DNA of 64,000 bases from Pseudaeromonas paramecii (GTDB lineage: Bacteria; Pseudomonadota; Gammaproteobacteria; Enterobacterales; Aeromonadaceae), in contig NZ_BAABFC010000017.1 of NCBI RefSeq assembly GCF_039540575.1, positions 62,001 to 126,000 of the forward strand. Direction: 5' to 3'. A program made the translations under genes and the position numbers. Positions 50,094-58,615 of the stretch are shown piece after piece (positions within the stretch are counted from its first letter, which is position 1; each line of letters opens with the position of its first letter). Under the pieces are notes generated by a model. The model was given only the letters and a program-made list of their open reading frames with translations, searched no databases and was not told where the DNA came from.

Positions 50094-50825
50094 TTATGCC
50101 AGATCGCCGAAGCGACATTGAAGGGCTGTGATGGCGGTGAGGGCCGCGGTTTCGGTGCGCAGCACCCGGGGGCCCAGCAGCACATCCACAAAGCCGGCGT
50201 TGCCGGCCTGCTGTATCTCCTCATCCGACAGGCCGCCCTCCGGACCGATGAGCAGCCGCACGCCGTGGGCCGGCACCGGCAGGGTGTTGATGCTGTAGGC
50301 GGCGCGGGGATGCAGGTTAAGCTTGAGCTCATCGCCGGGTTCGGCCAGCCAGTTGCCCAGGGCCTGCACCGGCCGGATCTCCGGCACCCGGTTGCGACCG
50401 GATTGCTCGCAGGCGGCGATGGCAATCTTCTGCCACTGTTCCACCTTCTTGTCGAACCGCTCGCCGTTTAAGCGCACGCCGCAGCGCTCGGAGATGAGGG
50501 GGGTGATGATCTGTACCCCCAGCTCCACCGACTTTTGGATGGTGAATTCCATCTTCTCGCCGCGGCTCACCACCTGGCCCAGGTGCAGGGCCAGAGGTGA
50601 CTCGCATTCGTGGGCATCAAAGGCCTCGATGACGACCTCCACCTGACGCTTGCTCACCGCGCTGATGGTGGCGGCATACTGGCCGCCCTCGCCGTTAAAC
50701 AGTACCAGGGACTGACCCGGCTGCATGCGCAGCACCCGACCGACATGGTTGGCGCCGTCCTCCGACAGGGCCAGCGGCTGGCCGGGGGAGAGGGGGGCGG
50801 GCTCGTAAATTCTGGGCACTCGCAT
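50094..50825 (-). CDS. rsmE: 16S rRNA m3U1498 methyltransferase RsmE
   Basis: SPOUT methyltransferase for U1498 of 16S rRNA, 243 residues like E. coli RsmE. The N-terminal PUA-like part (MRVPRIYEPAPLSPGQPLALSEDGANHVGRVLRM) is followed by the knotted domain with LLIGPEGGLSDEEIQQA and LLGPRVLRTETAALTAI. The open frame runs to 51101 inside endA; MRVPRIYE at 50825 is the family start, although an earlier MSLMRVP is possible. The start codon shares one base with the endA stop (TGATG). Confidence 0.95.
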   Translation of the reverse strand: MRVPRIYEPAPLSPGQPLALSEDGANHVGRVLRMQPGQSLVLFNGEGGQYAATISAVSKRQVEVVIEAFDAHECESPLALHLGQVVSRGEKMEFTIQKSVELGVQIITPLISERCGVRLNGERFDKKVEQWQKIAIAACEQSGRNRVPEIRPVQALGNWLAEPGDELKLNLHPRAAYSINTLPVPAHGVRLLIGPEGGLSDEEIQQAGNAGFVDVLLGPRVLRTETAALTAITALQCRFGDLA

Positions 50826-51514
50826 CAGGGACATTGCTCCGTGATAAAGGGGTTGGCCTGGCCCTGCAACTGGGTGATGCGGCGGTTGCGCTGGCATTCC
50901 CAGGCGTCCGCCGGATATTGCTTGTTCCAGGCGTTGAACAGTTTCAGCTGTTGCTCGGCGATGCGCAAGTCGTAGCGCTGGGCCATGTACAGATAGGCGC
51001 GGGCGATGGCGCCGCGACTCGCCTCCGGCGGCTGCACCCGGCGCTTGGCAAAGTCCACCACCATGGGGCATGCACCGTACTGGTTGGCTTCGGCATTCCA
51101 CTGCTGGAAGCGGTAGTTGGCCCTGTCGCCGTTCACCTCACCGATGGCGGGCACCAGGTTGTGCAGATCCCCCTCCATCTGGCGAAAGCCGGCATCGCTC
51201 TGGGCGCAGTTCTTGCGACCGCCTTGCTGCCAGCACTGGCGCTGGTGGCCGAATTCCCAGGCCGGCATCAGGTGCTCCCACTCGATGCGGGCTGCCCGCT
51301 TGGGCTGCTTGCGGGGGGCGTAGCCGCAGCTGTCCCACTCCGGCAGCATGCGCTTGCCCTCGTAACGAATGGCACAGCCGCAATAGAAGGTCACCGGATG
51401 GTCGCGATACAGGCTGACGGCCTGGCGCTTGGCCTGATTGAAATCCTGACCAACGGCCGGGAAGGCGATACAACAGGTGAGAAGACACCCCAACAACAGA
51501 CTACGCAAGGCCAT
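50825..51514 (-). CDS. endA: Endonuclease I EndA
   Basis: Periplasmic or secreted non-specific DNase of the beta-beta-alpha metal family, 229 residues. A signal peptide (MALRSLLLGCLLTCCIAFPAVG) is followed by the family start QDFNQAKRQAVSLYRDHPVTFYCGC. The catalytic histidine block is RIEWEHLMPAWEFGHQRQCW, with DLHNLVPAIGEVNGDRANYRF after it. Eight or so cysteines suit a disulfide-rich exported enzyme. It is first in the endA-rsmE-gshB-yqgE-ruvX run. Confidence 0.96.
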   Translation of the reverse strand: MALRSLLLGCLLTCCIAFPAVGQDFNQAKRQAVSLYRDHPVTFYCGCAIRYEGKRMLPEWDSCGYAPRKQPKRAARIEWEHLMPAWEFGHQRQCWQQGGRKNCAQSDAGFRQMEGDLHNLVPAIGEVNGDRANYRFQQWNAEANQYGACPMVVDFAKRRVQPPEASRGAIARAYLYMAQRYDLRIAEQQLKLFNAWNKQYPADAWECQRNRRITQLQGQANPFITEQCP

Positions 51515-51663
51515 GACTGCACACTATGGTCGCTAAGACAAACAACAGGGGGGCTAGGATAACATCCGTGACTCAGAAGAAAAGGGCGGGGCAGGGCTTG
51601 CCTGCCGCCGACGGACAGGTAGACTCGGCCAGGTCAAACCCCAGGCCAAACAAGGGACACACA

Positions 51664-52485
51664 ATGGAACTGAACAAGGTGATCGGATTGGGGGTGGCGG
51701 GCAACTTTGCCGGCCATCTGGAGCAGGCGGGCGAGGCCAAGGATTTCGCTCAGGTGAAGGTGGCGGATGCCACGGCCCCCAAGGCCATCTTCCCCTTCTA
51801 TGTACCGGCGGCCACCGCGGGTTTTCTGTCGGTGTTCCCGCTCTCCTCCTGCCGCATTCAGACCACCGACAGTGGCGACAATCTGCAGATCGAGCCCGAG
51901 GTGGCCATTCTGTGCGATCTCACCTATCGCGACGGCCTGGTGACCGAGCTGCAGCCGGTGGCCTTCGCCGCCTATAACGACTGCTCCATCCGCAAGCCCC
52001 ATGCCCGCAAGATCAGTGAGAAGAAAAACTGGGGCCCGAACAGCAAGGGGGTCGGCCCGCTGCTGCCGCTGGACAGCCTGCTGCCCGGTGGCGTGCTGGA
52101 CGGTTACCGCATCGCCAGCTTCCTGCGCCGCAATGGAGAGCTGCACCCCTACGGTCAGGACAGCGCCGTGGTGGATTACAGCTACTTTCATCAGCGCCTG
52201 GTGAGCTGGCTCATCGACAAGATGAACCACCAGCAGGACGAGGGCCCCGCCGAGCACATCGCCGGGCTGCTGGCCCAGGCCGGTCACCCCCGTCAGGCGC
52301 TGATCAGCATAGGCGCCACCCGCTACACGCCGTTTGGCGAGAGCCATTATCTGCAGTCCGGTGACGAGTCCCTGGTGGTGCTTTATCCGGCGGCCGACTT
52401 TACCCCCGAGGCGGTGCAGGCGGCCCTGGCGCAGGGGCACCTGGACGCCCCCGGCGTCTCCTTGCTGCGCCAGCAGGTGGTCTAA
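51664..52485 (+). CDS. DUF5718-type protein of unknown function
   Basis: 273-residue cytoplasmic protein. The opening IGLGVAGNFAGHLEQAGEAKDF and later blocks VAFAAYNDCSIRKPHARKISEKKNWGPNSKG, GVLDGYRIASFLRRNGELHPYGQDS and TRYTPFGESHYLQSGDE are highly patterned and look strongly conserved. I associate them with DUF5718, but no function is known to me. The frame is open 46 codons upstream; the ATG at 51664 has GGGAC nearby and starts the conserved sequence. It is divergent from endA and convergent with betT, sharing a terminator. Confidence 0.75.
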   Translation: MELNKVIGLGVAGNFAGHLEQAGEAKDFAQVKVADATAPKAIFPFYVPAATAGFLSVFPLSSCRIQTTDSGDNLQIEPEVAILCDLTYRDGLVTELQPVAFAAYNDCSIRKPHARKISEKKNWGPNSKGVGPLLPLDSLLPGGVLDGYRIASFLRRNGELHPYGQDSAVVDYSYFHQRLVSWLIDKMNHQQDEGPAEHIAGLLAQAGHPRQALISIGATRYTPFGESHYLQSGDESLVVLYPAADFTPEAVQAALAQGHLDAPGVSLLRQQVV

Positions 52486-52512
52486 GCGGGCCACGGCACA
52501 GCGTACCAAGAC

Positions 52513-52540
52513 AAAGGCCAGGCAATTTGCCTGGCCTTTT
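52513..52540. terminator. Bidirectional terminator between DUF5718-type gene and betT
   Basis: AAGGCCAGGCAA / TTGCCTGGCCTT arms meet almost directly (effective loop AATTT), with AAA and TTTT flanks, between convergent genes. Confidence 0.9.
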
Positions 52541-52552
52541 GCTTGCGGGTCC

Positions 52553-54586
52553 CTAGCCGGCGCTGGGCTCGGGTGGATCGTGCTCCGGCGCGGCGCTCAG
52601 CAGATCCAGCTGTTCATCCTGGCTCAGCACCAGGTAGCGCTCGTACTGGCGCAGCACGTCGGCGCTGAGTTCATCCCGGGTCAGGTACTGGATGTCGTAG
52701 CCGGCCCGTCCATCGGCAAAGAAGGTCATGGGTTCGTAGATCAGCTCGTCTTGATCGTGGCTGTGGGCCGCCTCCAACGGGTTGAAGGACGGGGTGGGCC
52801 GCGCCTCGATGCGAACGCCATAGCAGAAGTCCCGGCGGCCCTCCTGGGGCACCAGCAGGCGGCACTGATGCTCGTCAATCTGCTCCACCTGGCAATCCAG
52901 GCCCCGGGCCATCAGCTCGGCACAGATGGCCTGCAGCGCCGGCAAGGCGGTCTGCTGCATGAAGCGGCGGGCATCGGCTTCGTTGGCATGGCGCAGCAGG
53001 TGATCCAGGCGGTTGCGCCACTGCTTGCCGCTCCAAAAATCCGTGGCCGGCGACAGGCGGCGGCTGGAGTGTTCCTTGTCGGCGATGAGGCCCCGCCACA
53101 GCCCCAGACAGAGCAGCAGCATGATGAAGGCAAATGGCAGGGCGGCGATGAGCGTCATGGACTGCAGGGCCGCCAGGCCACCGGTGGACATCAGGATGCC
53201 GGCGGTGGTCCCCAGCAGCAGGGCCCAGAACAGCCGCTGCCACACCGGCGAGTTCTCCTTGCCCTGGGTGGCGATGTTGTCGATGACAAAGGCGCCGGAG
53301 TCCGCCGAGGTGACGAAGAAGACGCTGATGAGGATCACCGCCAGGGCCGAGGTGATGTCGGAACCGGGCAGCAGATCGAAGAAGTTGAACAGCAGGGCAT
53401 CCACGTTGCTCACCGAGTCGGCCAGGGCCTGCTCACCGCCGTGCTGGCTCAGCCAGATGGCGGTGTTGCCGAACACCGTCATCCACAACAGGTTGAAGGC
53501 GGTGGGCACAAACAGCACCCCCAGCACGAACTCCCGCAAGGTGCGGCCCCGGGAGATGCGGGCGATAAACAGGCCGACAAACGGTGACCAGGAGATCCAC
53601 CAGGCCCAGTACAGCAGGGTCCAGTTGCCGAACCAGCCCGCCTGGCTGGTCTCGCTGTAGGTAAAGGTGCGGAAGGTCAACTGGGTGAGGGACGAGACAT
53701 AGTTGCCTATGTTCTCCGACAGGGCGCCGAGGATGTGCTGGGTCGGGCCGAAGCACAGCACGAACAGCAGCAATGTGATGGCCAGCCCCAGGTTCAGCTC
53801 GGACAGACGCTTGACCCCCTTGTCCAGCCCCGTGACCGCCGACAGGGCGGCCAGGGCGATCACAGCGCCGATGAGGCCGAAGCGAAACAGATCCCCTGAG
53901 GTGTCCAGGCCGGTGAGCCGGGTGATGCCGGCGGAGAGCTGGAGCACGCCGTAGCCCAAGGTGGTGGCGATACCGAAGATGGTGCCCACCAGGGCGAATA
54001 CGTCCACCGCGTGGCCGATGGGGCCGTGGATCTTCTCCTTGAAGATGGGGTAGAGGCCGGAGCGGATGGTCAACGGCAGGTTGTAGCGAAAGCCGAAGTA
54101 GGCCAGCACCAGGCCGACGATGGCGTAGATGGCCCAGGCATGAAAGCCCCAGTGGAAGAAGGTGGTGACCATGGCCTCCTTGGCCGCCGCCGGGGTCATG
54201 GCCTCGGCCTGGGGCGGCGAGACGAAGTGGGTCATGGGTTCCCCCACGCCAAAATACATCAGGCCTATGCCCATGCCGGCGGCAAACAGCATGGCCAACC
54301 AGGAGGTGAAGCTGAACTCGGGCCTGGCATCGTCCGGTCCCAGGCGGATGTTGCCGTAGTCGCTAAACGCCAGTACCAGCAGCAGGATCAGAAACAGCCC
54401 CACCACCAGCACATAGAACCAGCTGAAGTGGGCGGCGATCCAGCTCTGGCCGCTGCCGAAGAAACGGGCGGCGGCATCCGGCGCCAGGGCGCAGATGGCC
54501 AGCAGCAGGCCGATAAACAGCAGGCCGGGGATCAAAATGGGCAGGGACAGGGTACAGCGGGGTTTAACGGAGCCGGGTATCGTCAT
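52553..54586 (-). CDS. betT: BCCT transporter BetT (choline/betaine)
   Basis: Inner-membrane betaine/choline/carnitine carrier of 677 residues, the same length as E. coli BetT. About twelve hydrophobic segments are followed by a cytoplasmic C-terminal tail of about 150 residues, the osmosensing part in BetT proteins. Family blocks: FSFTSWLAMLFAAGMGIGLMYFGVGEPMTHF, HAWAIYAIVGLVLAYFGFRYNLPLTIRSGLYPI, and WTLLYWAWWISWSPFVGLFIARISRGRTLREF, which holds the aromatic substrate box. The frame is open 21 codons upstream; MTIPGSVKP at 54586 has GAGGAGA. No betA, betB or betI is nearby, so the choline-versus-betaine preference is uncertain. Confidence 0.9.
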   Translation of the reverse strand: MTIPGSVKPRCTLSLPILIPGLLFIGLLLAICALAPDAAARFFGSGQSWIAAHFSWFYVLVVGLFLILLLVLAFSDYGNIRLGPDDARPEFSFTSWLAMLFAAGMGIGLMYFGVGEPMTHFVSPPQAEAMTPAAAKEAMVTTFFHWGFHAWAIYAIVGLVLAYFGFRYNLPLTIRSGLYPIFKEKIHGPIGHAVDVFALVGTIFGIATTLGYGVLQLSAGITRLTGLDTSGDLFRFGLIGAVIALAALSAVTGLDKGVKRLSELNLGLAITLLLFVLCFGPTQHILGALSENIGNYVSSLTQLTFRTFTYSETSQAGWFGNWTLLYWAWWISWSPFVGLFIARISRGRTLREFVLGVLFVPTAFNLLWMTVFGNTAIWLSQHGGEQALADSVSNVDALLFNFFDLLPGSDITSALAVILISVFFVTSADSGAFVIDNIATQGKENSPVWQRLFWALLLGTTAGILMSTGGLAALQSMTLIAALPFAFIMLLLCLGLWRGLIADKEHSSRRLSPATDFWSGKQWRNRLDHLLRHANEADARRFMQQTALPALQAICAELMARGLDCQVEQIDEHQCRLLVPQEGRRDFCYGVRIEARPTPSFNPLEAAHSHDQDELIYEPMTFFADGRAGYDIQYLTRDELSADVLRQYERYLVLSQDEQLDLLSAAPEHDPPEPSAG

Positions 54587-54734
54587 GACGATCTCCTCAA
54601 GGGCATGGCGGAACAGGGGCCACGATGCCAGTAGGCTGTGGCGCGCCACAGGGCTGGGTAGCGCGACGGGCTGCTTCAGCCTAGCGGATCCCTAATCCGG
54701 CTTCAATTGGAATCAAGTTCGAGGGCTGGCGGGG

Positions 54735-55319
54735 CTAGCCGGGGGTGGACTCGGCTGGGCGCAGGGCGGTGCGGCAATCCCGGCACAGGTAGTTGGCCTG
54801 TCCCCGCTGCACCTTGTTATGGCGGCGCAGGCTCAAGCTGTGCTCCCGGCAGGCGCAGCGGTAGGCAAAGCTGGGGCCACTCAGGCTCGAGACATCCAGA
54901 TTATGGGTGACGCGGGGCACCAGGCCGAAGGTCTCGCGCATCAGCCGCTGCCACTGCACCCCGTGGGGCCGGGTGCGGCCATGGCGGGCAAACACCAGCA
55001 GGTGGGCCAGCTCGTGGGGGATCACCTCGTCGAGAAACACCTGGGGGTGGGCGGCCAGCAGCACCGGGTTGAGGCGAATCGCCCACTGGCTCAACCGGGC
55101 GGTGCCGGCCGCCTTGCCCCGCTGATTGAAGCTCAGCAGCGGCAGCGGGCGGCCCGCCGGCCATTGGCCATCACGCAACAGCCGCGTCATCCAGTCCGCC
55201 AGGCGCCGATGGCAGGCCTCTCTCAGCTCGGCATCCGGCTGGGCGGGGATGAGGCCGGGCGCATTGCGGGGCTCTGTGGGTAGGGCGGTGGCCGGGGCGG
55301 CTGGCAGGACGTGGGACAT
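54735..55319 (-). CDS. sprT: SprT family zinc metalloprotein
   Basis: 194-residue SprT-like protein with a zincin HExxH motif in DEVIPHELAHLLVFARHG. A C-terminal zinc-ribbon-like set of cysteines follows (YRCACREHSLSL, YLCRDCRTAL). It carries about 30 more N-terminal residues than E. coli SprT (proline- and alanine-rich); the start at 55319 is supported by GGAGATG immediately upstream, though an internal start cannot be excluded. Function in bacteria is unclear. In E. coli sprT lies near endA and metK, and the same neighbourhood appears here. Confidence 0.9.
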   Translation of the reverse strand: MSHVLPAAPATALPTEPRNAPGLIPAQPDAELREACHRRLADWMTRLLRDGQWPAGRPLPLLSFNQRGKAAGTARLSQWAIRLNPVLLAAHPQVFLDEVIPHELAHLLVFARHGRTRPHGVQWQRLMRETFGLVPRVTHNLDVSSLSGPSFAYRCACREHSLSLRRHNKVQRGQANYLCRDCRTALRPAESTPG

Positions 55320-55477
55320 GGCATCTCCTTCAACCCGGGCATGATGCCCGGGGGGCTCGGCCAGGGCAAGTTCAGGACCGGTGACCGGGACTGGCGTCTG
55401 GTCTGGCCTGGGGCAACGACCGGGCGTGGCATCATGGGCGACCAGGCTGCCCTAGGCAGCGATTCCTTGGAGGACAC

Positions 55478-55942
55478 ATGGACTTTACCCCCGCCACCCC
55501 CGCTCATTATGCCGGTATCGCCGCCCTGGTACCGGATGCCCAGGCCCTGTATCTGGTGCATCCGGCCGGCCATTTTCCCTGGGATGCCGAGCAGTTAGCT
55601 CGTCTGGCGCAGGAGCGCTCCCACCTGACCGTGGGGCTGCTCGACGGCCAGGTGCAGGCGTTTGCCAACCTCTATCAGCTGGTGCCGGGGCGCTCGGCGT
55701 TTCTGGGCAATGTGGTGGTGGCGGAGGGGTGCCGAGGCCAGGGGCTGGGAGCGGCGCTGGTGCAGCATATGCTGGGCATCTGTGACGGACTGGGGGTGCA
55801 GCCGCACCTGTCGGTGTTTGCCAGCAACAGCCGGGCGCTCTTGCTGTACCGCAAGCTGGGATTTGTGCCCTACGAGGTGGAGGCGCGGTACGATCTGGCG
55901 GGCCAGCGGCAGGCCTTGATCCATATGCGGCTTGGGGGCTAA
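55478..55942 (+). CDS. GNAT family acetyltransferase
   Basis: 154-residue single-domain N-acetyltransferase. The acetyl-CoA loop is VVVAEGCRGQGLGAALVQHML, and the C-terminal SVFASNSRALLLYRKLGFVPYEVE is a typical motif B. The start has a strong GGAGG. Substrate unknown. It is divergent from sprT with a 158-base gap. Confidence 0.87.
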   Translation: MDFTPATPAHYAGIAALVPDAQALYLVHPAGHFPWDAEQLARLAQERSHLTVGLLDGQVQAFANLYQLVPGRSAFLGNVVVAEGCRGQGLGAALVQHMLGICDGLGVQPHLSVFASNSRALLLYRKLGFVPYEVEARYDLAGQRQALIHMRLGG

Positions 55943-55980
55943 GAAGCAGGCGCTGTGGTCAGGCCAAGCCTGTCCTTGGC

Positions 55981-56211
55981 TTAACGAAGGAGCAGTCGCA
56001 ACCCGGCCCACACCGCCAGGCAGGCAATCCCGCTAAAGAGCACCACCCGTGCCCAGAAGCCCCAGGGATTATCAGCGCGACGACACACTCGGCTCGCCGT
56101 ACTATGCCGGATTTTGCCGGACGCTAACCCCATCAGTACTGTGTGGATCAAAAAGCCGGCGAGCGGCCAGCACACCAGTGAGGCGAGTACGAGTGTCAGG
56201 GCAGCTATCAT
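55981..56211 (-). CDS. Small two-helix membrane protein (hypothetical)
   Basis: 76 residues with two hydrophobic segments (MIAALTLVLASLVCWPLAGFLIHTVLMGLA and FWARVVLFSGIACLAVWAGLRLLL) separated by a basic loop (GKIRHSTASRVCRRADN). I do not recognise a family. The ribosome site is weak (GGGGTG, distant). It is convergent with the GNAT gene. Plausible but unproven. Confidence 0.45.
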   Translation of the reverse strand: MIAALTLVLASLVCWPLAGFLIHTVLMGLASGKIRHSTASRVCRRADNPWGFWARVVLFSGIACLAVWAGLRLLLR

Positions 56212-56298
56212 GCTGGTTTACACCCCAACCACTGGGTTAAGGCGTCGGCTCGTGGCACCAAACATGCACGAGGCCCTGCGCTCCTGGCCGCCTCTGGC

Positions 56299-56490
56299 TT
56301 ATTGTACGGTGGATTTGGTCCGCATTGCCGGCAGGCTCACGGAGAGGCATTCCAGTATCATCTCTTCGGGGATGATATTGAGGGCATCGAACCTGTCCAC
56401 GCAGAAGTAGGTGCATTCGCCATTGTTGGCTTGGATGGCGTGAACTTCGCCGTAAATCGTCTTGGTGCCAATCGTTATCTGTTTTTCCAT
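56299..56490 (-). CDS. Small hypothetical protein
   Basis: 63 residues (MEKQITIGTKTIYGEVHAIQ, then a mixed alpha/beta-like sequence with three cysteines), no signal peptide or membrane segment. The sequence composition looks protein-like, with varied residues and few repeats. The ribosome site is only a GAG about 9 bases upstream. No family recognised. Codons are less GC-rich than in neighbouring genes, which may indicate recent acquisition. Confidence 0.45.
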   Translation of the reverse strand: MEKQITIGTKTIYGEVHAIQANNGECTYFCVDRFDALNIIPEEMILECLSVSLPAMRTKSTVQ

Positions 56491-57021
56491 GATGTTCTCA
56501 ACGTCTCCATGTGAGGGGGATCTGCGTCCTGCTGCCTGGCGGGGCTGTGCACCACCGGCGATGGGCGCTCATGCTACGAGCCTTGCTGCCGCGATTCGCT
56601 CGACTAGCTCACATTTGTCGATTCGTCAAACATCCTGTTTACATGAAGGATGACGCTTGTCTATGGGCCGCGGACGGGGGGCGCGACTGGGCGGCAGTTT
56701 AGCCTCCCTTAATCCAGGTTATCCGACGTGTGTAGATTGGGGGCTCTGGTAATCCCCGGTCGGCACGCTGGATAGCAAGGCGGACAAGCGCCGCTCAAGC
56801 CGCCCCGGTTGATGCGGCGATCTCGGCTCAGCGCCTCGCGGCACCCCGGCTGGGTCACATTTGAGTTCTTTTGCGCCAGGGCTTGGGGCCAAGGGGAGCG
56901 GGCACAGGGGGGTTGGTTACCCGGAGGCTGAGGGAGCCTATCGACAATAAGCAAAACCGCCCCTGGGCCGGGGCGGTTGGTGGATTTGGCTGGGCCTGCG
57001 TATGGTCGCGCTGGGGCCGCC
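56491..57021. other. 531-base region with no recognisable gene
   Basis: Between the small hypothetical gene and bglA there is no ORF that looks real on either strand. The only definite element is the bglA terminator at 56952-56978. Base composition shifts from moderately AT-rich near 56600 to very GC-rich near 56800. It could be a decayed gene, but I could not recognise fragments of any family. Confidence 0.5.
56952..56978 (-). terminator. Terminator of bglA
   Basis: AACCGCCCC / GGGGCGGTT 9-bp stem with a 6-base loop, followed on the minus strand by TTTTGCTT, about 44 bases past the bglA stop. Confidence 0.88.
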
Positions 57022-58461
57022 TTAGAGCTGCTGACCGTTGCTGGCGATCACCTGCTGGTACCAGTGGAAGGAGTCCTTGCGGGAGCGGGCGCCTGTGCCG
57101 CTGCCGTCGTCGTGCCGGTCGACATAGATGAAGCCGTAGCGCTTCTTGTATTCGCCTGTGGTGAAGGAGACCAGATCGATGCAGCCCCAGGGGGTATAAC
57201 CCATGAGATCCACACCATCCAGGGTCACCGCCTTGATCATCTCCTGGATATGGGCCCGCAGGTAGTCGATGCGGTAGTCATCGTGCACCCGGCCGTCCTC
57301 GGCCGGCTTGTCCACGGCGCCAAAGCCGTTCTCCACGATAAACAGTGGCACCTGGTAGCGCTCGTACAGACTGGCCAGGGCGTAGCGCAGGCCCACCGGG
57401 TCTATGCTCCAGCCCCAGTCGCTGCTGCGGATATGGGGGTTGGCTACCGAGTAGGGCGAGCTGCCGTCCTGGCTGCCGGCAATGGACTTGGCTTCGCCGG
57501 CCTGTACCGTGCTGGACATGTAATAGCTAAAGCCGATGTAGTCCACCTTGCCGGCGGCCAGGATGGCGGCGTCTTCCTCTGCCATTTCGATGTCAAAGCC
57601 GCGGCGCGCCCAGTCCCGCAGGGCATAGCTGGGATAGGCCCCGCGCACCATCACATCGGTGAAGAAGTAGCGATCCCGCATGGCCTGCTGGGCCAGCATG
57701 ATGTCATCCGGGTGGCAGGAGTAGGGGTAGAAGGGGGTGAAGGCGCACATGCAGCCGACCTGGAGATCCGGGTTCAGCTCGTGGGCGAAGCGCACCACCT
57801 GGGCACTGGCGACAAACTGGTGGTGCACCGCCTGGTACATGGCCTGGCGGGCATCGGCCTGCTGGCTGAAGCGCACCCCGGAGCAGACCCAGCCGAACAG
57901 ATCCGAGTCGGTGTTCATCTGGTTGTTGATCTCGTTAAAGGTCATCCAGTAGCGCACCTTGTGCTGGTAGCGGCGGATCACCACCTGGGCGAAGCGCACG
58001 AAGTGGTCGACAACCTCCCGCTTGAGCCAGCCCTCACCGGTCTTGGCCAGGTGGTAGGGCATCTCGAAGTGGCTCAAGGTGATGACGGGTTCGATGCCGT
58101 ATTTGAGCAGCTCATCAAACAGATCATCGTAGAACTTCAGTCCGGCCTCGTTGGGCTCGGCCTCGTCACCCCGGGGGAAGATGCGGGTCCAGGCGATGCT
58201 GGTGCGGAAACACTTGAAACCCATCTCCGCCAGCAGAGCCACGTCTTCCTTGTAGTGATGGTAGAAGTCGATGGCCTGGTGGTTGGGGTAGTACTCGCCG
58301 GGCTGCACCCCGTCGGTGATGCGGCGCAGCACGCCGTGAGCGCCGCCCGTCAGGACATCCACCACGCTGGGGCCTTTGCCCCCCTGATCCCAGCCCCCTT
58401 CAAGCTGGTGTGCGGCCACGGCGCCGCCCCATAAAAATGTCTCTGGCAAGGATGCTTGCAT
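57022..58461 (-). CDS. bglA: 6-phospho-beta-glucosidase BglA (GH1)
   Basis: Hydrolyses phosphorylated beta-glucosides such as arbutin- or cellobiose-6-phosphate. GH1 enzyme of 479 residues, equal to E. coli BglA and very similar along its length (FLWGGAVAAHQLEGGW, YWMTFNEINNQ with the acid/base Glu, FIVENGFGA with the nucleophile Glu). GFIYVDRHDDGSGTGARSRKDSFHWYQQVIASNG at the end carries the phosphate-site residues. The frame is open 93 codons upstream; MQASLPETFLWGG has AGGAG. There is no PTS permease next to it, so the substrate must enter by a transporter elsewhere. A LacI-type palindrome overlaps its promoter. Confidence 0.95.
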   Translation of the reverse strand: MQASLPETFLWGGAVAAHQLEGGWDQGGKGPSVVDVLTGGAHGVLRRITDGVQPGEYYPNHQAIDFYHHYKEDVALLAEMGFKCFRTSIAWTRIFPRGDEAEPNEAGLKFYDDLFDELLKYGIEPVITLSHFEMPYHLAKTGEGWLKREVVDHFVRFAQVVIRRYQHKVRYWMTFNEINNQMNTDSDLFGWVCSGVRFSQQADARQAMYQAVHHQFVASAQVVRFAHELNPDLQVGCMCAFTPFYPYSCHPDDIMLAQQAMRDRYFFTDVMVRGAYPSYALRDWARRGFDIEMAEEDAAILAAGKVDYIGFSYYMSSTVQAGEAKSIAGSQDGSSPYSVANPHIRSSDWGWSIDPVGLRYALASLYERYQVPLFIVENGFGAVDKPAEDGRVHDDYRIDYLRAHIQEMIKAVTLDGVDLMGYTPWGCIDLVSFTTGEYKKRYGFIYVDRHDDGSGTGARSRKDSFHWYQQVIASNGQQL

Positions 58462-58545
58462 AGCCCAGTTCTCCTGTGTGCTTTTCACGCCATTGAGCCT
58501 AGTCGAGGTCTCAGGTCTGCCGGCATGATGCCGGCTGTTACGGTA

Positions 58546-58576
58546 AAATGCAACCGGTTGCATTTCGGGTTGCCAA
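58546..58576 (-). promoter_or_regulatory. bglA promoter with LacI-type operator
   Basis: A 20-base perfect palindrome (half AAATGCAACC, 58546-58565) has the CCGG centre and A/T arms typical of LacI/GalR-family operators such as those of AscG. A candidate -35 (TTGGCA, 58571-58576) and -10 (TTGCAT, 58548-58553) with 17 bases between place the palindrome over the spacer and -10, a repressing position. No LacI-family gene is in the window. Confidence 0.7.
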
Positions 58577-58615
58577 AAAGGATCTGGCGTCCAGTGCCGC
58601 AAGCGCCCGGGGCGA

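Noticed and set aside
48554..51101. Long plus-strand and extended minus-strand frames across yqgE, gshB, rsmE and endA
   Set aside because: They are antisense or upstream-extended frames; family starts and overlapping stop/start codons define the real genes.
56511..56702. 63-residue plus-strand ORF in the gene-free stretch
   Set aside because: No ribosome site and no family-like pattern; it overlaps no conserved element I could see.
58518..58536. GCCGGC inverted repeat in the bglA leader as a terminator
   Set aside because: No T tract follows on either strand; it may be a leader hairpin but cannot be called a terminator.
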